This document shows positions 1 to 12,520 of a stretch of 64,000 bases of DNA, one piece after another. The notes below the pieces were generated by a model that searched no databases, was not told where the DNA came from, and worked only from the letters and a program-made list of their open reading frames with translations. How positions within the stretch are numbered: position 1 is the stretch's first letter; the number at the start of each line of letters is the position of its first letter. The position numbers and the translations under genes are program-made. The DNA is from Sipunculus nudus. Its lineage: Eukaryota > Annelida > Sipuncula > Golfingiida > Sipunculidae. Location: positions 45,511,676 through 45,575,675 of the forward strand of contig CM049311.1 of assembly GCA_026874595.1 (NCBI GenBank), written 5' to 3'.

Positions 1-60
1 AGTGCAGTAGCTTGAGGCAGCAATTTGTCACAGGTCACTGGGTGGCAACTGCCTTACTCA

Positions 61-955
61 CATAAGCCTTGTCAGCCCAGTGCATCAAACTCTGGGGAAG
101 TTTGACCTGTCTATGTGTCTTTGATGGTATTCTCATTTACAAGACAGGTGGTGCCACATACATTGACTTTTGGAGTGTATGCTTATTTCTACAGAGGAAT
201 TTGATACATCAGCCTAAAATTGGGCATGTTTATACATATCGGGTAGCTTTATAGTGTACAAGACTGGTGGCCCCACCTTAAATAATTTTTGCACAGTGTA
301 TGTCCCTGCTTATTTCACAGGAGGGGTTTGACATATCAGTCTGACATTGGGCATATTTATATATCTCTTCGTTATCACAGTAATTTATATAAGACTGGTG
401 GTGCCAGCTACAATCATTGGATCCGCCAAAACAGAGTTTTGCGGATACTATGTTTTCAGTCTGACGCCGACGCTGCCACCATGGCTGCATAGGTTTCCCG
501 AGAAACCTCACATAAGCCTTGTCAGCCCAGTGCATCAAACTCTGGGGAAGTTTGACCTGTCTATGTGTCTTTGATGGTATTCTCATTTACAAGACAGGTG
601 GTGCCACATACATTGACTTTTGGAGTGTATGCTTATTTCTACAGAGGAATTTGATACATCAGCCTAAAATTGGGCATATTTATACATATCGGGTAGCTTT
701 ATAGTGTACAAGACTGGTGGCCCCACCTTAAATAATTTTTGCACAGTGTATGTCCCTGCTTATTTCACAGGAGGGGTTTGACATATCAGTCTGACATTGG
801 GCATATTTATATTTCTCTTCGTTATCACAGTAATTTATATAAGACTGGTGGTGCCAGCTACAATCATTGGATCGGCCAAAACAGAGTTTTGCGGATACTA
901 TATTTTCAGTCTGACGCCGACGCTGCCACCATGGCTGCATAGGTTTCCGGAGAAC
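61..955 (+). repeat. Tandem duplication, 450-bp unit, two copies
   Basis: Bases 61-505 are repeated at 511-955 with only a few substitutions, including CATAAGCCTTGTCAGCCCAG at both starts. Each unit runs from family B sequence into the 5' hairpin region of family H (GGATCCGCCAAAAC..GTTTTGCGGATAC at about 419 and 869). The duplication therefore happened after the two families were joined. Short open frames inside simply recur with the unit. Confidence 0.85.
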
Positions 956-3900
956 TCCATAACCACTGGGCAGAATTTTTGAAATTCAGAATTATGATTG
1001 GTCACATGTGAACTGCTGCGCCCTCATTTTTGGTTGACCTCTGACCTTTCCTCTCTGCCCAGCGTCAATTTGTGCGTCTGTTTCCACACATAAACCCACA
1101 TATCTTGGGAAACGTTTGACCGATCAGGCTAAAAATTTTGCACAAATGTAGCCCTTTGATAGCTTTATAACATACACTAAAAATGGTGGCGCCACCTGCA
1201 ATCATTTTTGCATACTGTCCACCTGTTCATCTGCCTTGGGATAAAATCACTCATATCTCAGCAGTGATTTGACTTTTCCACCTGAAATTTTGCAGGTTTA
1301 TACATCCTGGACAGCTCTCTTGATTTTATGAAGGTGGCACCACCTACATTCAGGTTTACTCTGCAGACATCCAAGCTCATATCTCAGGAACCGTTTGACC
1401 GATTTGGCCAAAATTTTGAATGTGTATAGATCTCACATAGCTCTTCATCATAGGCAAAAGTGGTGGTGCCACCTGCAACCATTTATGCACAGCCTCAATC
1501 TGTTCATCTGCCTTGGGATAAAATCACTCATATCTCAGTAGTGGTTTGACTTTTCCACCTGAAATTTTGCAGGTTTATACATCCTGGACAGCTCTCTTGA
1601 TTTTATGACAGGTGGCGCCACCTACTTATTGGTTTACTCTGCAGACATCCAAGCTCATATCTTGTGAACCGTTTGACTGATTGGGCCAAACTTTTGCTTG
1701 TGTATAGATCTCACATAGCTCTTCATTATAGGCAAAAGTGGTGGCGCCACCTGCAACCATTTATGCACAGCGTCCATCTGTTCATTTGCCTTGGGATAAA
1801 ATGTCTCATATCTCAGCAGTGGTTTGACTTTTCCACCTGAAATTTTGCAGGTTTATACATCCTGGACAGCTCTCTTGATTTTATGACAGGTGGCGCCACC
1901 TACATTCAGGTTTACTCTGCAGACATCCAAGCTCATATCTCGGGAACCATTTGACCGATTGGGCCAAAATTTTGCATGTGTATAGATCTCACATAGCTCT
2001 TCATCATAGGCAAAAGTGGTGGCGTCACCTGCAACCATTTATGCACAGCGTCCATCTGTTCATCTGCCTTGGGATAAAATCTTTCGTATCTCAGCAGTGG
2101 TTTGACTTTTCCACCTGAAATTTTGCAGGTTTATACATCCTGGACAGCTCTCTTGATTTTATGACAGGTGGCGCCACCTACATTCAGGTTAACTCTGAGG
2201 ACATCCAAGCTCATAGCTCGGGAACCGTTTGACCGATTGGGCCAAAATTTTGCATGTGTAAATTTCTAACATAGCTCTTCATCATAGGCAAAAGTGGTGG
2301 CGCCACCTGCAACCATTTATGCACAGCCTCAATCTGTTCATCTGCCTTGGGATAAAATCACTCAAATATCAGCAGTGGTTTGACTTTTCCACCTGAAATT
2401 TTGCAGGTTTATACATCCTGGACAGCTCTCTTGATTTTATGACAGGTGGCGCCACCTACTTATTGGTTTACTCTGCAGACATCCAAGCTCATATCTCGGG
2501 AACCATTTGACTGATTGGGCCAAAATTTTGCATGTGTATGGATCTCACATAGCTCTTCATCATAGGCAAATCTGGTGGCGCCACCTGCAACCACTTATGC
2601 ACAGGGTCCATCTGTTCATCTGCCTTGGGATAAAATCACTCATATCTCAGAAATGGTTTCACTTATCCACCCAAAATTTTGCAGGTTTATACATCCTGGA
2701 CAGCTTTCTTGATTTTATGACAGGTGGTGCCACCTACATTTAGGTTTACTCTGCAGACATCCAAGCTCATATCTCGGGAACCATTGGACTGATTTGGCCA
2801 AAATTTTGCATGTGTATAGATCTCACATAGCTCTTCATCATAGGCAAAAGTGGTGGCGCCACCTGCAACCACTTATGCACAGGGTCCATCTGTTCATCTG
2901 CCTTGGGATAAAATCACTCATATCTCAGAAGTGGTTTGACTTATCCACCTGAAATTTTGCAGGTTTATACATCCTGGACAGCTTTCTTGATTTTATGACA
3001 GGTGGCGCCACCTACATTCAGGTTTACTCTACAGACATCCAAGCTCATATCTCGTGAACCGTTTGACTGATTGGGCCAAAATTGTGCATGTGTATGGATC
3101 TCACATAGCTCTTCATCATAGGCAAAAGTGGTGGTGCCACCTGCAACCATTTATGCACAGCCTCAATCTGTTCATCTGCCTTGGGATAAAATCACTCATA
3201 TGTCAGTAGTGGTTTGACTTTTCCACCTGAAATTTTGCAGGTTTATACATCCTGGACAGCTCTCTTGATTTTATGACAGGTGGCGCCACCTACTTATTGG
3301 TTTACTCTGCAGACATCCAAGCTCATATCTTGTGAACCTTTGACTGATTGGGCCAAAATTTTGCTTGTGTATAGATCTCACATAGCTCTTCATCATAGGC
3401 AAAAGTGGTGGCGCCACCTGCAACCACTTATGCACAGGGTCCATCTGTTCATCTGCCTTGGGATAAAATCACTCATATCTCAGAAGTGGTTTGACTTATC
3501 CACCTGAAATTTTGCAGGTTTATACATCCTGGACAGCTTTCTCGATTTTATGACAGGTGGCGCCACCTACATTCAGGTTTACTCTACAGACATCCAAGCT
3601 CATATCTCGTGAACCGTTTGACTGATTGGGCCAAAATTGTGCATGTGTATGGATCTCACATAGCTCTTCATCATAGGCAAAAGTGGTGGTGCCACCTGCA
3701 ACCATTTATGCACAGCCTCAATCTGTTCATCTGCCTTGGGATAAAATCACTCATATCTCAGTAGTGGTTTGACTTTTCCACCTGAAATTTTGCAGGTTTA
3801 TACATCCTGGACAGCTCTCTTGATTTTATGACAGGTGGCGCCACCTACTTATTGGTTTACTCTGCAGACATCCAAGCTCATATCTTGTGAACCTTTGACT

Positions 3901-5942
3901 GATTGGGCCAAAATTTTGCTTGTGTATAGATCTCACATAGCTCTTCATCATAGGCAAAAGTGGTGGCGCCACCTGCAACCATTTATGCACAGCATCCATC
4001 TGTTCATCTGCCTTGGGATAAAATCACTCAAATATCAGCAGTGGTTTGACTTTTCCACCTGAAATTTTGCAGGTTTATACATCCTTAACAGCTCTCTTGA
4101 TTTTATGACAGATGGTGCCACCTACATTCAGGTTAACTCTGCAGACATCCAAGCTCATATCTCGGAAACCATTTGACTGATTGGGCCAAAATTTTGCATG
4201 TGTATAGATCTCACATAGCTCTTCATCATAGGCAAATCTGGTGGCGCCACCTGCAACCACTTATGCACAGGGTCCATCTGTTCATCTGCCTTGGGATAAA
4301 ATCACTCATATCTCAGAAATGGTTTGACTTATCCACCCGAAATTTTGCAGGTTTATACATCCTGGACAGCTTTCTTGATTTTATGACAGGTGGTGCCACC
4401 TACATTCAGGTTTACTCTGCAGACATCCAAGCTCATATCTCGGGAACCATTTGACTGATTGGGCCAAAATTTTGCATGTGTATAGATCTCACATAGCTCT
4501 TCATCATAGGCAAATCTGGTGGCGCCACCTGCAACCACTTATGCACAGGGTCCATCTGTTCATCTGCCTTGGGATAAAATCACTCATATCTCAGAAGGGG
4601 TTTGACTTATCCACCTGAAATTTTGCAGGTTTATACATCCTGGACAGCTTTCTTGATTTTATGACAGGTGGCGCCACCTACATTCAGGTTTACTCTGCAG
4701 ACATCCAAGCTCATATCTCGGGAACCATTTGACTGATTGGGCCAAAATTTTGCATGTGTATAGATCTCACATAGCTCTTCATCATAGGCAAATCTGGTGG
4801 CGCCACCTGCAACCACTTATGCACAGGGTCCATCTGTTCATCTGCCTTGGGATAAAATCACTCATATCTCAGCAGTGGTTTGACTTATCCACCTGAAATT
4901 TTGCAGGTTTATACATCCTGGACAGCTTTCTTGATTTTATGACAGGTGGCGCCACCTACATTCAGGTTTAATATGCAGACATCCAAGCCCATATCTCGTG
5001 AACCATTTGACTGATTGGGCCAAAATTATGCATGTGTATGGATCTCACATAGCTCTTCATCATAGGCAAAAGTGGTGGTGCCACCTGCAACCATTTATGC
5101 ACAGCCTCAATCTGTTCATCTGCCTTGGGATAAAATCACTCATATGTCAGTAGTGGTTTGACTTTTCCACCTGAAATTTTGCAGGTTTATACATCCTGGA
5201 CAGCTCTCTTGATTTTATGACAGGTGGCGCCACCTACTTATTGGTTTACTCTGCAGACATCCAAGCTCATATCTTGTGAACCGTTTGACTGATTGGGCCA
5301 AAATTTTGCTTGTGTATAGATCTCACATAGCTCTTCATCATAGGCAAAAGTGGTGGCGCCACCTGCAACCATTTATGCACAGCGTCCATCTGTTCATCTG
5401 CCTTGGGATAAAATCACTCATATCTCAGCAGTGGTTTGACTTTTTCACCTGAAATTTTGCAGGTTTATACATCCATGACAGCTCTCTTGATTTTATGACA
5501 GGTGGCGCCACTTACATTCAGGTTTACTCTGCAGACATCCAAGCTCATATCTCGGGAACCATTTGACTGATTGGGCCAAAATTTTGCATGTGTATAGATC
5601 TCACATAGCTCTTCATCATAGGCAAAAGTGGTGGCGTCACCTGCAACCATTTATGCACAGCGTCCATCTGTTCATCTGCCTTGGGATAAAATCACTCATA
5701 TCTCAGAAGTGGTTTGACTTATCCACCCGAAGTTTTGCAGGTTTATATATCCTGGACAATTACTCGATTTTATGACAGGTGGCACCACATTTAACGTTTA
5801 CACTGCAGACATCCATGCTAATATGCAACACACCTCACTCTATTCCCCTGCAACTTAATCCATGCCTAACTTCATCCATCCCACTCTGATTTCTGCGGAT
5901 ACACAGTCGCTTGTCGACTACCCATATTCTAGTTTTAAAATG
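869..5942 (+). mobile_element. Family H Helitron-like element, copy 1, with large internal satellite
   Basis: The 5' hairpin region at 869-899 is a decayed form of the family start. The 3' end has the hairpin CAGTCGCTTGTCGACTAC, then CCATATT and CTAG at 5939-5942, followed by T. The unique lead sequence (940-1180, with GACCTCTGACCTTTCCTCT and TTTCCACACATAAACCCACA) matches copies 2 and 3. The body is about 16 satellite monomers. It is non-autonomous; no Rep or helicase coding is seen. Confidence 0.75.
1180..5800 (+). repeat. Satellite array, 278-bp monomer, about 16 copies
   Basis: The period is 278 bp, seen for example between equivalent points at 2687, 2965, 4075, 4353 and 4631. Each monomer carries two GGTGGCGCCACC palindromes about 139 bp apart, in contexts CAGGTGGCGCCACCTAC and AGTGGTGGCGCCACCTGC. 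Each is followed by a CATATCTC..TTTGAC block, so the monomer is itself a diverged dimer of a unit of about 139 bp. Frames of up to about 61 codons on the - strand and 93 on the + strand recur with the unit. Since 278 is not a multiple of 3, no long frame can build up, and the array is best read as non-coding. Confidence 0.95.
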
Positions 5943-7160
5943 TCCTAGTCTGAAACTTGCAGGTCCGAAATGTCCATTTTGCTATAATAATAATGACTAA
6001 GGTAGATATGCAGGACTTAAGAGGATCTATATTAAATTTTAAAAATAAACCTCCATTCAGACTCCCAAACTTTGCACAGGTTCACATTAGGCCTGTAGGC
6101 CTTGTTTTTAGTTCAGCTTACTATACTCATAGTCCTTTGTACTTTATCACGCAGTGCAGCTTTCAAATACACCACACAATTTTCTCGTTTGCCATATTAG
6201 TACGACGAAAAAGACTCAGGTCAACCAATCTTTATGCTCATTGGTGGAATCTGTCATGAGGTACTAAATTCTCATGATTTACATAAGGTGTATGAATGGG
6301 ACCTAATAGGTGCCTGTCTGATGATGGCATGCTGGAATCACCAGGCAGAGCTGTAACTGGTGATCTCTGATATTTCAGGTTCAGGTGTCCGCTCATGACA
6401 GGATTTTGGATCAAATATGACTGTCCCTGTCTGCATTTAGCAGGCGTCTGTTCAAGACAGACAGTGAGAAATGGGATGGGACAATGGACCTGTGTATGCA
6501 CATTGCAGGTGTCCACTCATGCCAGGGTCTCCTTACAGCAGGTACCGCTGTAGTCCATTTAAATGCACAGTCAACACCACTACGATTTTATACAGATATT
6601 CTCAGAATCAATTTCAGCTGAGTGCTATGACCCATAGGTCCCTTGTCTTGATAAATCACAGAAACATTTACAGTACCTTTTAAAAAACAAATATATAAAA
6701 AATAACATTATTTTTCTGTATTTAAGGATTTTATTAAGTTCTGTAAAGCTGAATCAGTATGGCACTGTCACCAATAGGTCCCTTGTTATAACTTACTTCT
6801 CATAGACAATATCAGCTTTGAAACCAGACCCATTGGTCTGGCACAAAATATTAAATTTAGTATACTTTTATATAATGATATATGACATATTAAGGAGGGC
6901 TGATCAAACTGTCACAAGAATTGATGTGATAATTGATGGCACTGACATAAAATTATTAAGTGATAAATGCAGGTTTCATTAAATGGTACAGTAAAAGAAA
7001 CAAGGTTTCAGATAATACTTGATCTTTATCATATGGAAAACACTGTAACAACAGTGATGATTGCTGTCAAGGCTAAACATTATGTCTGCAAGCACTGAGC
7101 ATGGCAAAGTTTAAAAGACAGATAAATATATTCATATTCAAATGTTCTTTTTTATTTCAG
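5943..7160. other. Stretch without a recognised gene upstream of the first visible MORC exon
   Basis: After the family B end at 6104 the sequence is AT-rich with no convincing exon. Two family A 3' ends lie here: CAGCTGAGTGCTATGACCCA ending near 6650, and a degraded one ending GGTCCCTTG near 6787. The MORC start codon exon, expected to encode about 15 residues, was not identified and may lie here or upstream of the window. Confidence 0.5.
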
Positions 7161-7233
7161 ACCAGCCCAAGATTTTTACATGCCAACTCCACCAGCCATA
7201 CCTGGGTTTTCAGTGCAATTGCTGAGCTGATTG
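7161..7233 (+). CDS. MORC3: MORC-family ATPase, exon encoding the N-box start
   Basis: The exon encodes TSPRFLHANSTSHTWVFSAI followed by AELI, the invariant start of the MORC GHKL ATPase. The E of AELI is the catalytic glutamate of the E-x-x-x-N motif. The acceptor is TTTTTTATTTCAG and the donor is GTAGGT at 7234. The last base, G, joins AC of the next exon to make Asp, giving AELIDNAYDP across a 21.4 kb intron, as the family requires. MORC proteins are nuclear ATPases that dimerise on ATP binding, bind DNA and modified histone H3, and silence chromatin. The exon begins in phase 0. The short upstream coding exon was not found. MORC3 and MORC4 cannot be separated on this part alone. Confidence 0.9.
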
Positions 7234-7285
7234 GTAGGTACACTGAAAATCAATATATAACTGGCACAGTTCCATATCTCTTTAA

Positions 7286-8225
7286 TTTTTAGTTGAGCTG
7301 ACTTTAAGTCATCTGAGCTATAGTTTTGGTCCATTGTCCACAGACCATCTGTCTGTCGTCCGTCTGTTACACTGGCAAGTTTTGAAACAGTTAGACCTAT
7401 GAATCCAAATTTTGGCATACAGTTAGATGTCCCCAAGATCGCCTACCAGACCGAAAACCTGGTTACTGGGACTTTGTTACTTCGAGAAATAAGGAAAAAC
7501 CCTCAAATTACCATGAAAAACCAATTATCACACTTCAGGACTGTCTAATATCACAACCACTAATCTGTTTTTCTGAATATTTACCAGAAGTATTGTCCTG
7601 CATATTTCCTATAAACATGCCAGAAATTAAGTATGTAAGTGTAATTTCTCTAAGTTATGGGCCCAAACATAATGGACTTTGAAAAAAAATCCGGAAAAAC
7701 ATGTTCTCACAGTTGTTAAATAAAGTGAAAATCGTATCTATACTCTATAATAATAGAGAGATGTTGTAACTCCCATTATTCCCATTATACCACCACCACC
7801 AAGTCATTGCAACTGCATACTGGGGACATTAGTTATATTTCAAATGTATACATTTTATAAAATAAAAAATACATATTTTAATTTAATAATATATATATTA
7901 TAAAAGAATAGATCCAATTGAACAAATGTGTAAACTACTGAACTGTCAACAGTTTTTCAAAAAGCCCACCAATGATCATTGTAATAATGTACATCTTTTG
8001 TTCACAAACTTCTCACTTGCTTCAATTTTAACCTTTAGGAAATGCATGGTTTGGTCACAAAATATTATTTGCAACATTTCTTACACATCAGTACAAACTA
8101 ATCATGTCAACCGGCCATGGCTTATATTACCTTTTCCTCTTAGACTTTAGCACCATTTGATATTATTTTAGATCTTTACCTTCAGGGTCAACTTCAGCTG
8201 AGCACAGTGACCAATGGGTCCCTTG
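7286..8225 (+). mobile_element. Family A Helitron-like element, short copy
   Basis: It starts at TTTTTAGTTGAGCTGACTTT, 52 bases after the MORC exon, and ends CTTCAGCTGAGCACAGTGAC..CCCTTG at 8225. The internal body (GTTTTGAAACAGTTAGACCT.., GATGTCCCCAAGATC..) matches the copies at 31071, 37672 and 42325. Bases 7780-8140 also match 47470-47820. It lies in MORC intron 1. Confidence 0.75.
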
Positions 8226-9339
8226 TTAATGGAACTGATAAAATTGCTGTGACCTTGCCATTTATGCATGTTCAGCATCTAAAAACATGCATGTGATAGT
8301 AATTTTATGTCTGGTTCTGTTTATGTGCTTAGTGCTCTCTGCAGTGGACACATATTTGTACAAAACTTGAATTCCATTTGACAAAATTAATAGACAAACA
8401 GCCAAATGTGACTAAATGGCTAATGTCCTAATGATAGGGTTCTAGATGTTGGACATAAGTATTCCATAGGAGATAGGTACTCTACTACAGCCCAAGTACT
8501 CATTGCCATGACAACTCTGTAAAGTTGATTCATTCTTATTCTAGGCTATGCTACATTTTAGATTTTGTATTGTACCACCAGGGTTACAATGATTAAAGTG
8601 CACATTTAATTGTGTCCACATAGTGGTGTATTGCTATGAAAGTGTGGATGTTCATCAGATAAGTAATTCCTTACTTCCGAAGAGTAAAAACTTCACAAGG
8701 TGTGAAATTGACTATTAATTTCAGTAATGAATTATAGCTGAGATTGTAATTAGCACAATGATATTGTTTGTCCCTCATTCAACCAACAGTGTGTATACTT
8801 TATTTGAAAAGATGTTTTTATTTTATCAAATTTACTGGATCTTTTATTTCGGTGAATAAAATCAAGCATCTGAAAACTCCAGTGTACAAAACTTTTTAAT
8901 AGTGATTCAAGGAAAAATCTTGAAGATGCCATGTTGTGGCATTATTTTCTTTTAAATTCAGTTTAAGCATTTGTGATTTAAAAATAATAAAATATATGTG
9001 TATGCATATTAGGACCTGATGTGAGCTACACTCTGGAAAAATAATGATTGAAACTTAGAATTCTGATATATTAACTTATATTTTCAGATTTTTAGCTCAG
9101 CTGACTTTCAGTCATGCTGGGCTATAGCGATGGGTCTTTGTCCGGCATCCTTCCGTCTGTCCGGCCGTCCGGCCTTCCGGCCGGCCTTCCGTCCGTTAGC
9201 AGAGCACAAATCATAACCGTAGGGGCTAGGGCCATGAACCCTATGCAGTCTTAGAGGTTATAAAAAGATCTCCTTGCAAACCTGAAATTAGGTCACTGCG
9301 ACCTATATTCTCGAAGTTATGGGGTGTGTTTGCACCCCC

Positions 9340-9910
9340 CAGAAATAACTCTTTGAGACAAAATTTTCATCCCAAACCTTCCATCTTTCACATACAGCTC
9401 ACCTACCAACAGGGGAAGAACCATAATTTTTTTTGAGGTCAAAAGGTCAAAGGTCAAGGTCTCAGGAGCCTCTTCTTTGAAAAGCCTGTGGATGCATTTT
9501 AAGCCAACCCTTTCATCCCAGTACTTTGATTTTTCACATATAGCTCACCTACTAAGTTGGAGAAGAATCCTATAGATTTTGAGGTCACAAGGTCAAAGGT
9601 CAGGGTCACAGGATCCACTTCTTTGAAAAGGTTGTGGACACATATCAAGCTAGACTTTTCATTCCAAACCTTCCAGCACTGATATCGCTTCTCTGCCAAC
9701 AGGGGAAAAGACCTGTTGATTTTTAAGGTCAAAGGTCAAGTTCACAGCACCCACTTCTTGTGTGGAGTCATTTTCAGGCAAACTTTTCAATCTGTACCTT
9801 CCATCTGTCATATATGGCTTACCTACCAATAAGGGAAGAAGCCTATTGATGTTGAGGTCAAAAAGTCAAAGGTCAAGGTCACAATATTTAATTGTTCTAA
9901 ATGCTTGTGA
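9340..9910 (+). repeat. About 145-bp tandem repeat with AGGTCA direct repeats
   Basis: Four diverged units carry the block CACATA..GCTCACCTAC then GAGGTCAAAAGGTCAAAGGT. The AGGTC clusters start near 9435, 9581, 9726 and 9854. Several contain AGGTCAAAGGTCA or AGGTCACAAGGTCAAAGGTC, two half sites spaced by one or two bases. The related copy at 22997-25147 has fewer units, as expected from unequal exchange. Confidence 0.8.
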
Positions 9911-11086
9911 GCATATTTCAAGTGTAACTGTTCAACCCAAACCTTCAGTCTTTCACATATGCCACATCTATGCATCACTCAGTTTGACTCAAACTTCATA
10001 TTTATGGGTCTTTTTGCTTGAATAAATAACTTATTGATTTTGGGGTCAGCTGGTCAGCAGGTTAAAGGTTGCAGGTCAAAGTTATTCACCCATTGGTTGC
10101 CAAGTAATTACACCAGATTTAAGTGGTTAGTAGTTACCCATCATTTAGAAAGAATCCAGTTGATATATGGGCAAAAGGCCAAGGTCATAGGTCAGGGATG
10201 TTCACAATTACTTATTTTATAGACCATCTCTATTTTTCTTGTATATATAACCATCCCACTCCAGCTGGTACATCTCCCTGTGTGGTTGTAATTGTGAGTG
10301 ACACTGGTGACATATGACTCCCTTTTGTATCAGCCTATTAAGTGATAAGGCTCAGTGATAAGTACCTCCTTACTTCATAACAAAAACACTGTTGTCAGAA
10401 TGCTTCAGCCAGGCATTAAGACTATGAGAGTATAGTATTAAGGTTTAGCTACTGATTTATAAGATGATGGGAACATTTTGCAGTTTATTTTATGGAATCC
10501 TAGCAATAAACTTAGTTTCCTAGATATCTGAATATTTTAATATATATCACCACATATAAAAGCAAGTGTTTGTTCTCATAATATGTGGATGTGTACCTTG
10601 ATTTAGGATGGCTTTTTGTTTCATTTCAAGACTCTTAGTCATGCTTTCTGCATTTCTTTTCTTTCATGTTTGACAGTTTACCTACTCTGCTGACCCCATT
10701 GAAAAGCAGAGTGATAATAAAAAATATTGGACTTTCACTTTTTACAATTGCATATCTATAAATCTGATATGAGGGCCTGGACATGCCTTTTGAATTATTT
10801 TGGGCATTCATTACTGGATAATTTGCCCCAAGTTTGGTCTCTTATTGGAGAATGTGGGATATCAAATGTCATACTTGTCAGAAATCCATTATGTCTGCCA
10901 GTTTGCCACCTTAGAAATTCTTTCTTTAGTGCAGTTTCAGTAATTTTTCTTTAATGTTTGGTCCGATTTAGAGAATGTTTGTTGTCTGATTATAGACTTG
11001 TCAGAAGTCCAATATGGCCACCAGGCAACCATCTTTTAATTGTATCCGCCAAAACAGAGTTTTGTGGATACTATGTTTTCAGCTGG

Positions 11087-11088
<2 letters not shown>

Positions 11089-11126
<38 letters not shown>

Positions 11127-11127
11127 G
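11089..11127 (+). repeat. GCC trinucleotide microsatellite
   Basis: About 12 pure CGC/GCC triplets lie just inside the 5' hairpin of family H copy 2. The same position holds about 8 triplets in copy 3 (14159-14184) and only a few in copy 4 (25894-25910), so length varies between copies. Confidence 0.95.
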
Positions 11128-11379
11128 TAGGTGTCCGGAGAACTCCTCCGTAACCGCTGGGCGGAATTTTCCGAAACCCGGGATTATGTTCGGGTCACAT
11201 GTGAACTGCTGCGCCCCGATTTTGTTTTGACCTCTGACCTTTCCTCTGCGCTCTGCGTCCGTTTGTGCGTCTGTTTCCACACATAAACCCACATATCTCG
11301 GGAACCGTTTGACCGATCAGGAAAATTTTTTTGCACAAATGTAGCCCTCGGAGAGCTTTATAACATACACCAAAAATGG

Positions 11380-12520
11380 TGGCGCCACCTGCAACCATGT
11401 TTGCACAGTGTCCATCTGTTCGTCTGCCTTGGGTTAAAATCACTCATATCTCTGCAGTGACTTGACTAATTCACCTGAAATTCGGCATGCGCAAACATCC
11501 TGGATAGCTTTTCTGATTTTATGACAGGTGGCGCCACCTACATTCACGTTGACGCTGCAGACATCCAAGCTCATATCTCGGGAACCGTTTGACCGATCAG
11601 GAAAATTCTTTTGCACAAATGTAGCCCTTGGAGAGCTTTATAACATACACCAAAAATGGTGGCGCCACCTGCAACCATGTTTGCACAGTGTCCATCTGTT
11701 CGTCTGCCTTGGGTTAAAATCACTCATATCTCTGCAGTGACTTGACTAATTCACCTGAAATTTGGCATGCGTATACATCCTGGATAGCTTATCTGATTTT
11801 ATGACAGGTGGCGCCACCTACATTCACGTTTACGCTGCAGACATCCAAGCTCATATCTCGGGAACCGTTTGACCGATCAGGAAAATTCTTTTGCACAAAT
11901 GTAGCCCTTGGAGAGCTTTATAACATACACCAAAAATGGTGCCACTACCTGCAACCATGTTTGTACAGTGTCCATCTGTTTGTCTGCCTTGGGTTAAAAT
12001 CACTCATATCTCTGCAGTGACTTGACTAATTCACCTGAAATTTGGCATGCGTATACATCCTGGATAGCTTTTCTGATTTTATGACAGGTGGCGCCACCTA
12101 CATTCATGTTTACGCTGCAGACATCCAAGCTCATATCTCAGGAACCGTTTGATTGATCAGGAAAATTTTTTTGCACAAATGTAGCCCTTGGAGAGCTTTA
12201 TAACATACACCAAAAATGGTGGCGCCACCTGCAACCATGTTTGCACAGTGTCCATCTGTTGGTCTGCCTTGGGTTAAAATCACTCATATCTCTGCAGTGA
12301 CTTGACTAATTCACCTGAAATTTGGCATGCGTATACATCCTGGATAGCTTATCTGATTTTATGACAGGTGGCGCCACCTACAATCAAGTTTACGCTGCAG
12401 ACATCCAAGCTCATATCTAGGGAACAGTTTGACCAATTGGGCCAAAATTTTGCATGTGTATAGTTCTCACAAAGCTCTTTATCATACGCTAAACTGGTGG
12501 CGCCACCTGCAACCCTTTTT
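11380..12520 (+). repeat. Satellite array inside family H copy 2, 280-bp monomer
   Basis: About four monomers at 280-bp spacing (for example 11528 and 11808) bear paired GGTGGCGCCACC palindromes. They differ from the 278-bp monomers of copy 1 in shared bases such as GAAAATTCTTTTGCACAAAT and CTTGACTAATTCACC. The last monomer, toward 12520, resembles the copy 1 type. Confidence 0.9.

Larger units (their letters stand above)
1..6104 (+). mobile_element. Family B Helitron-like element, 3' part, interrupted by a family H element
   Basis: The 3' end, CACAGGTTCACATTAGGCCT followed by GTAGGCCTTG, matches the end of the fuller copy at 44116-46777. Bases 1-415 match the internal part of that copy (the stretch near 46285-46600, with the shared GCAGTAG..TTTGTCACAG and ACAAGACAGGTG..GCC blocks). 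The 5' end lies outside the window. A family H element with its satellite sits between the two parts. No coding capacity is seen. Confidence 0.6.

Noticed and set aside
1853-5650. Recurrent - strand open frames of 61 codons (MVAGGATTFAYDEELCEIYT type)
   Set aside because: They recur with the 278-bp satellite monomer, overlap the palindromes and show no independent coding signal.
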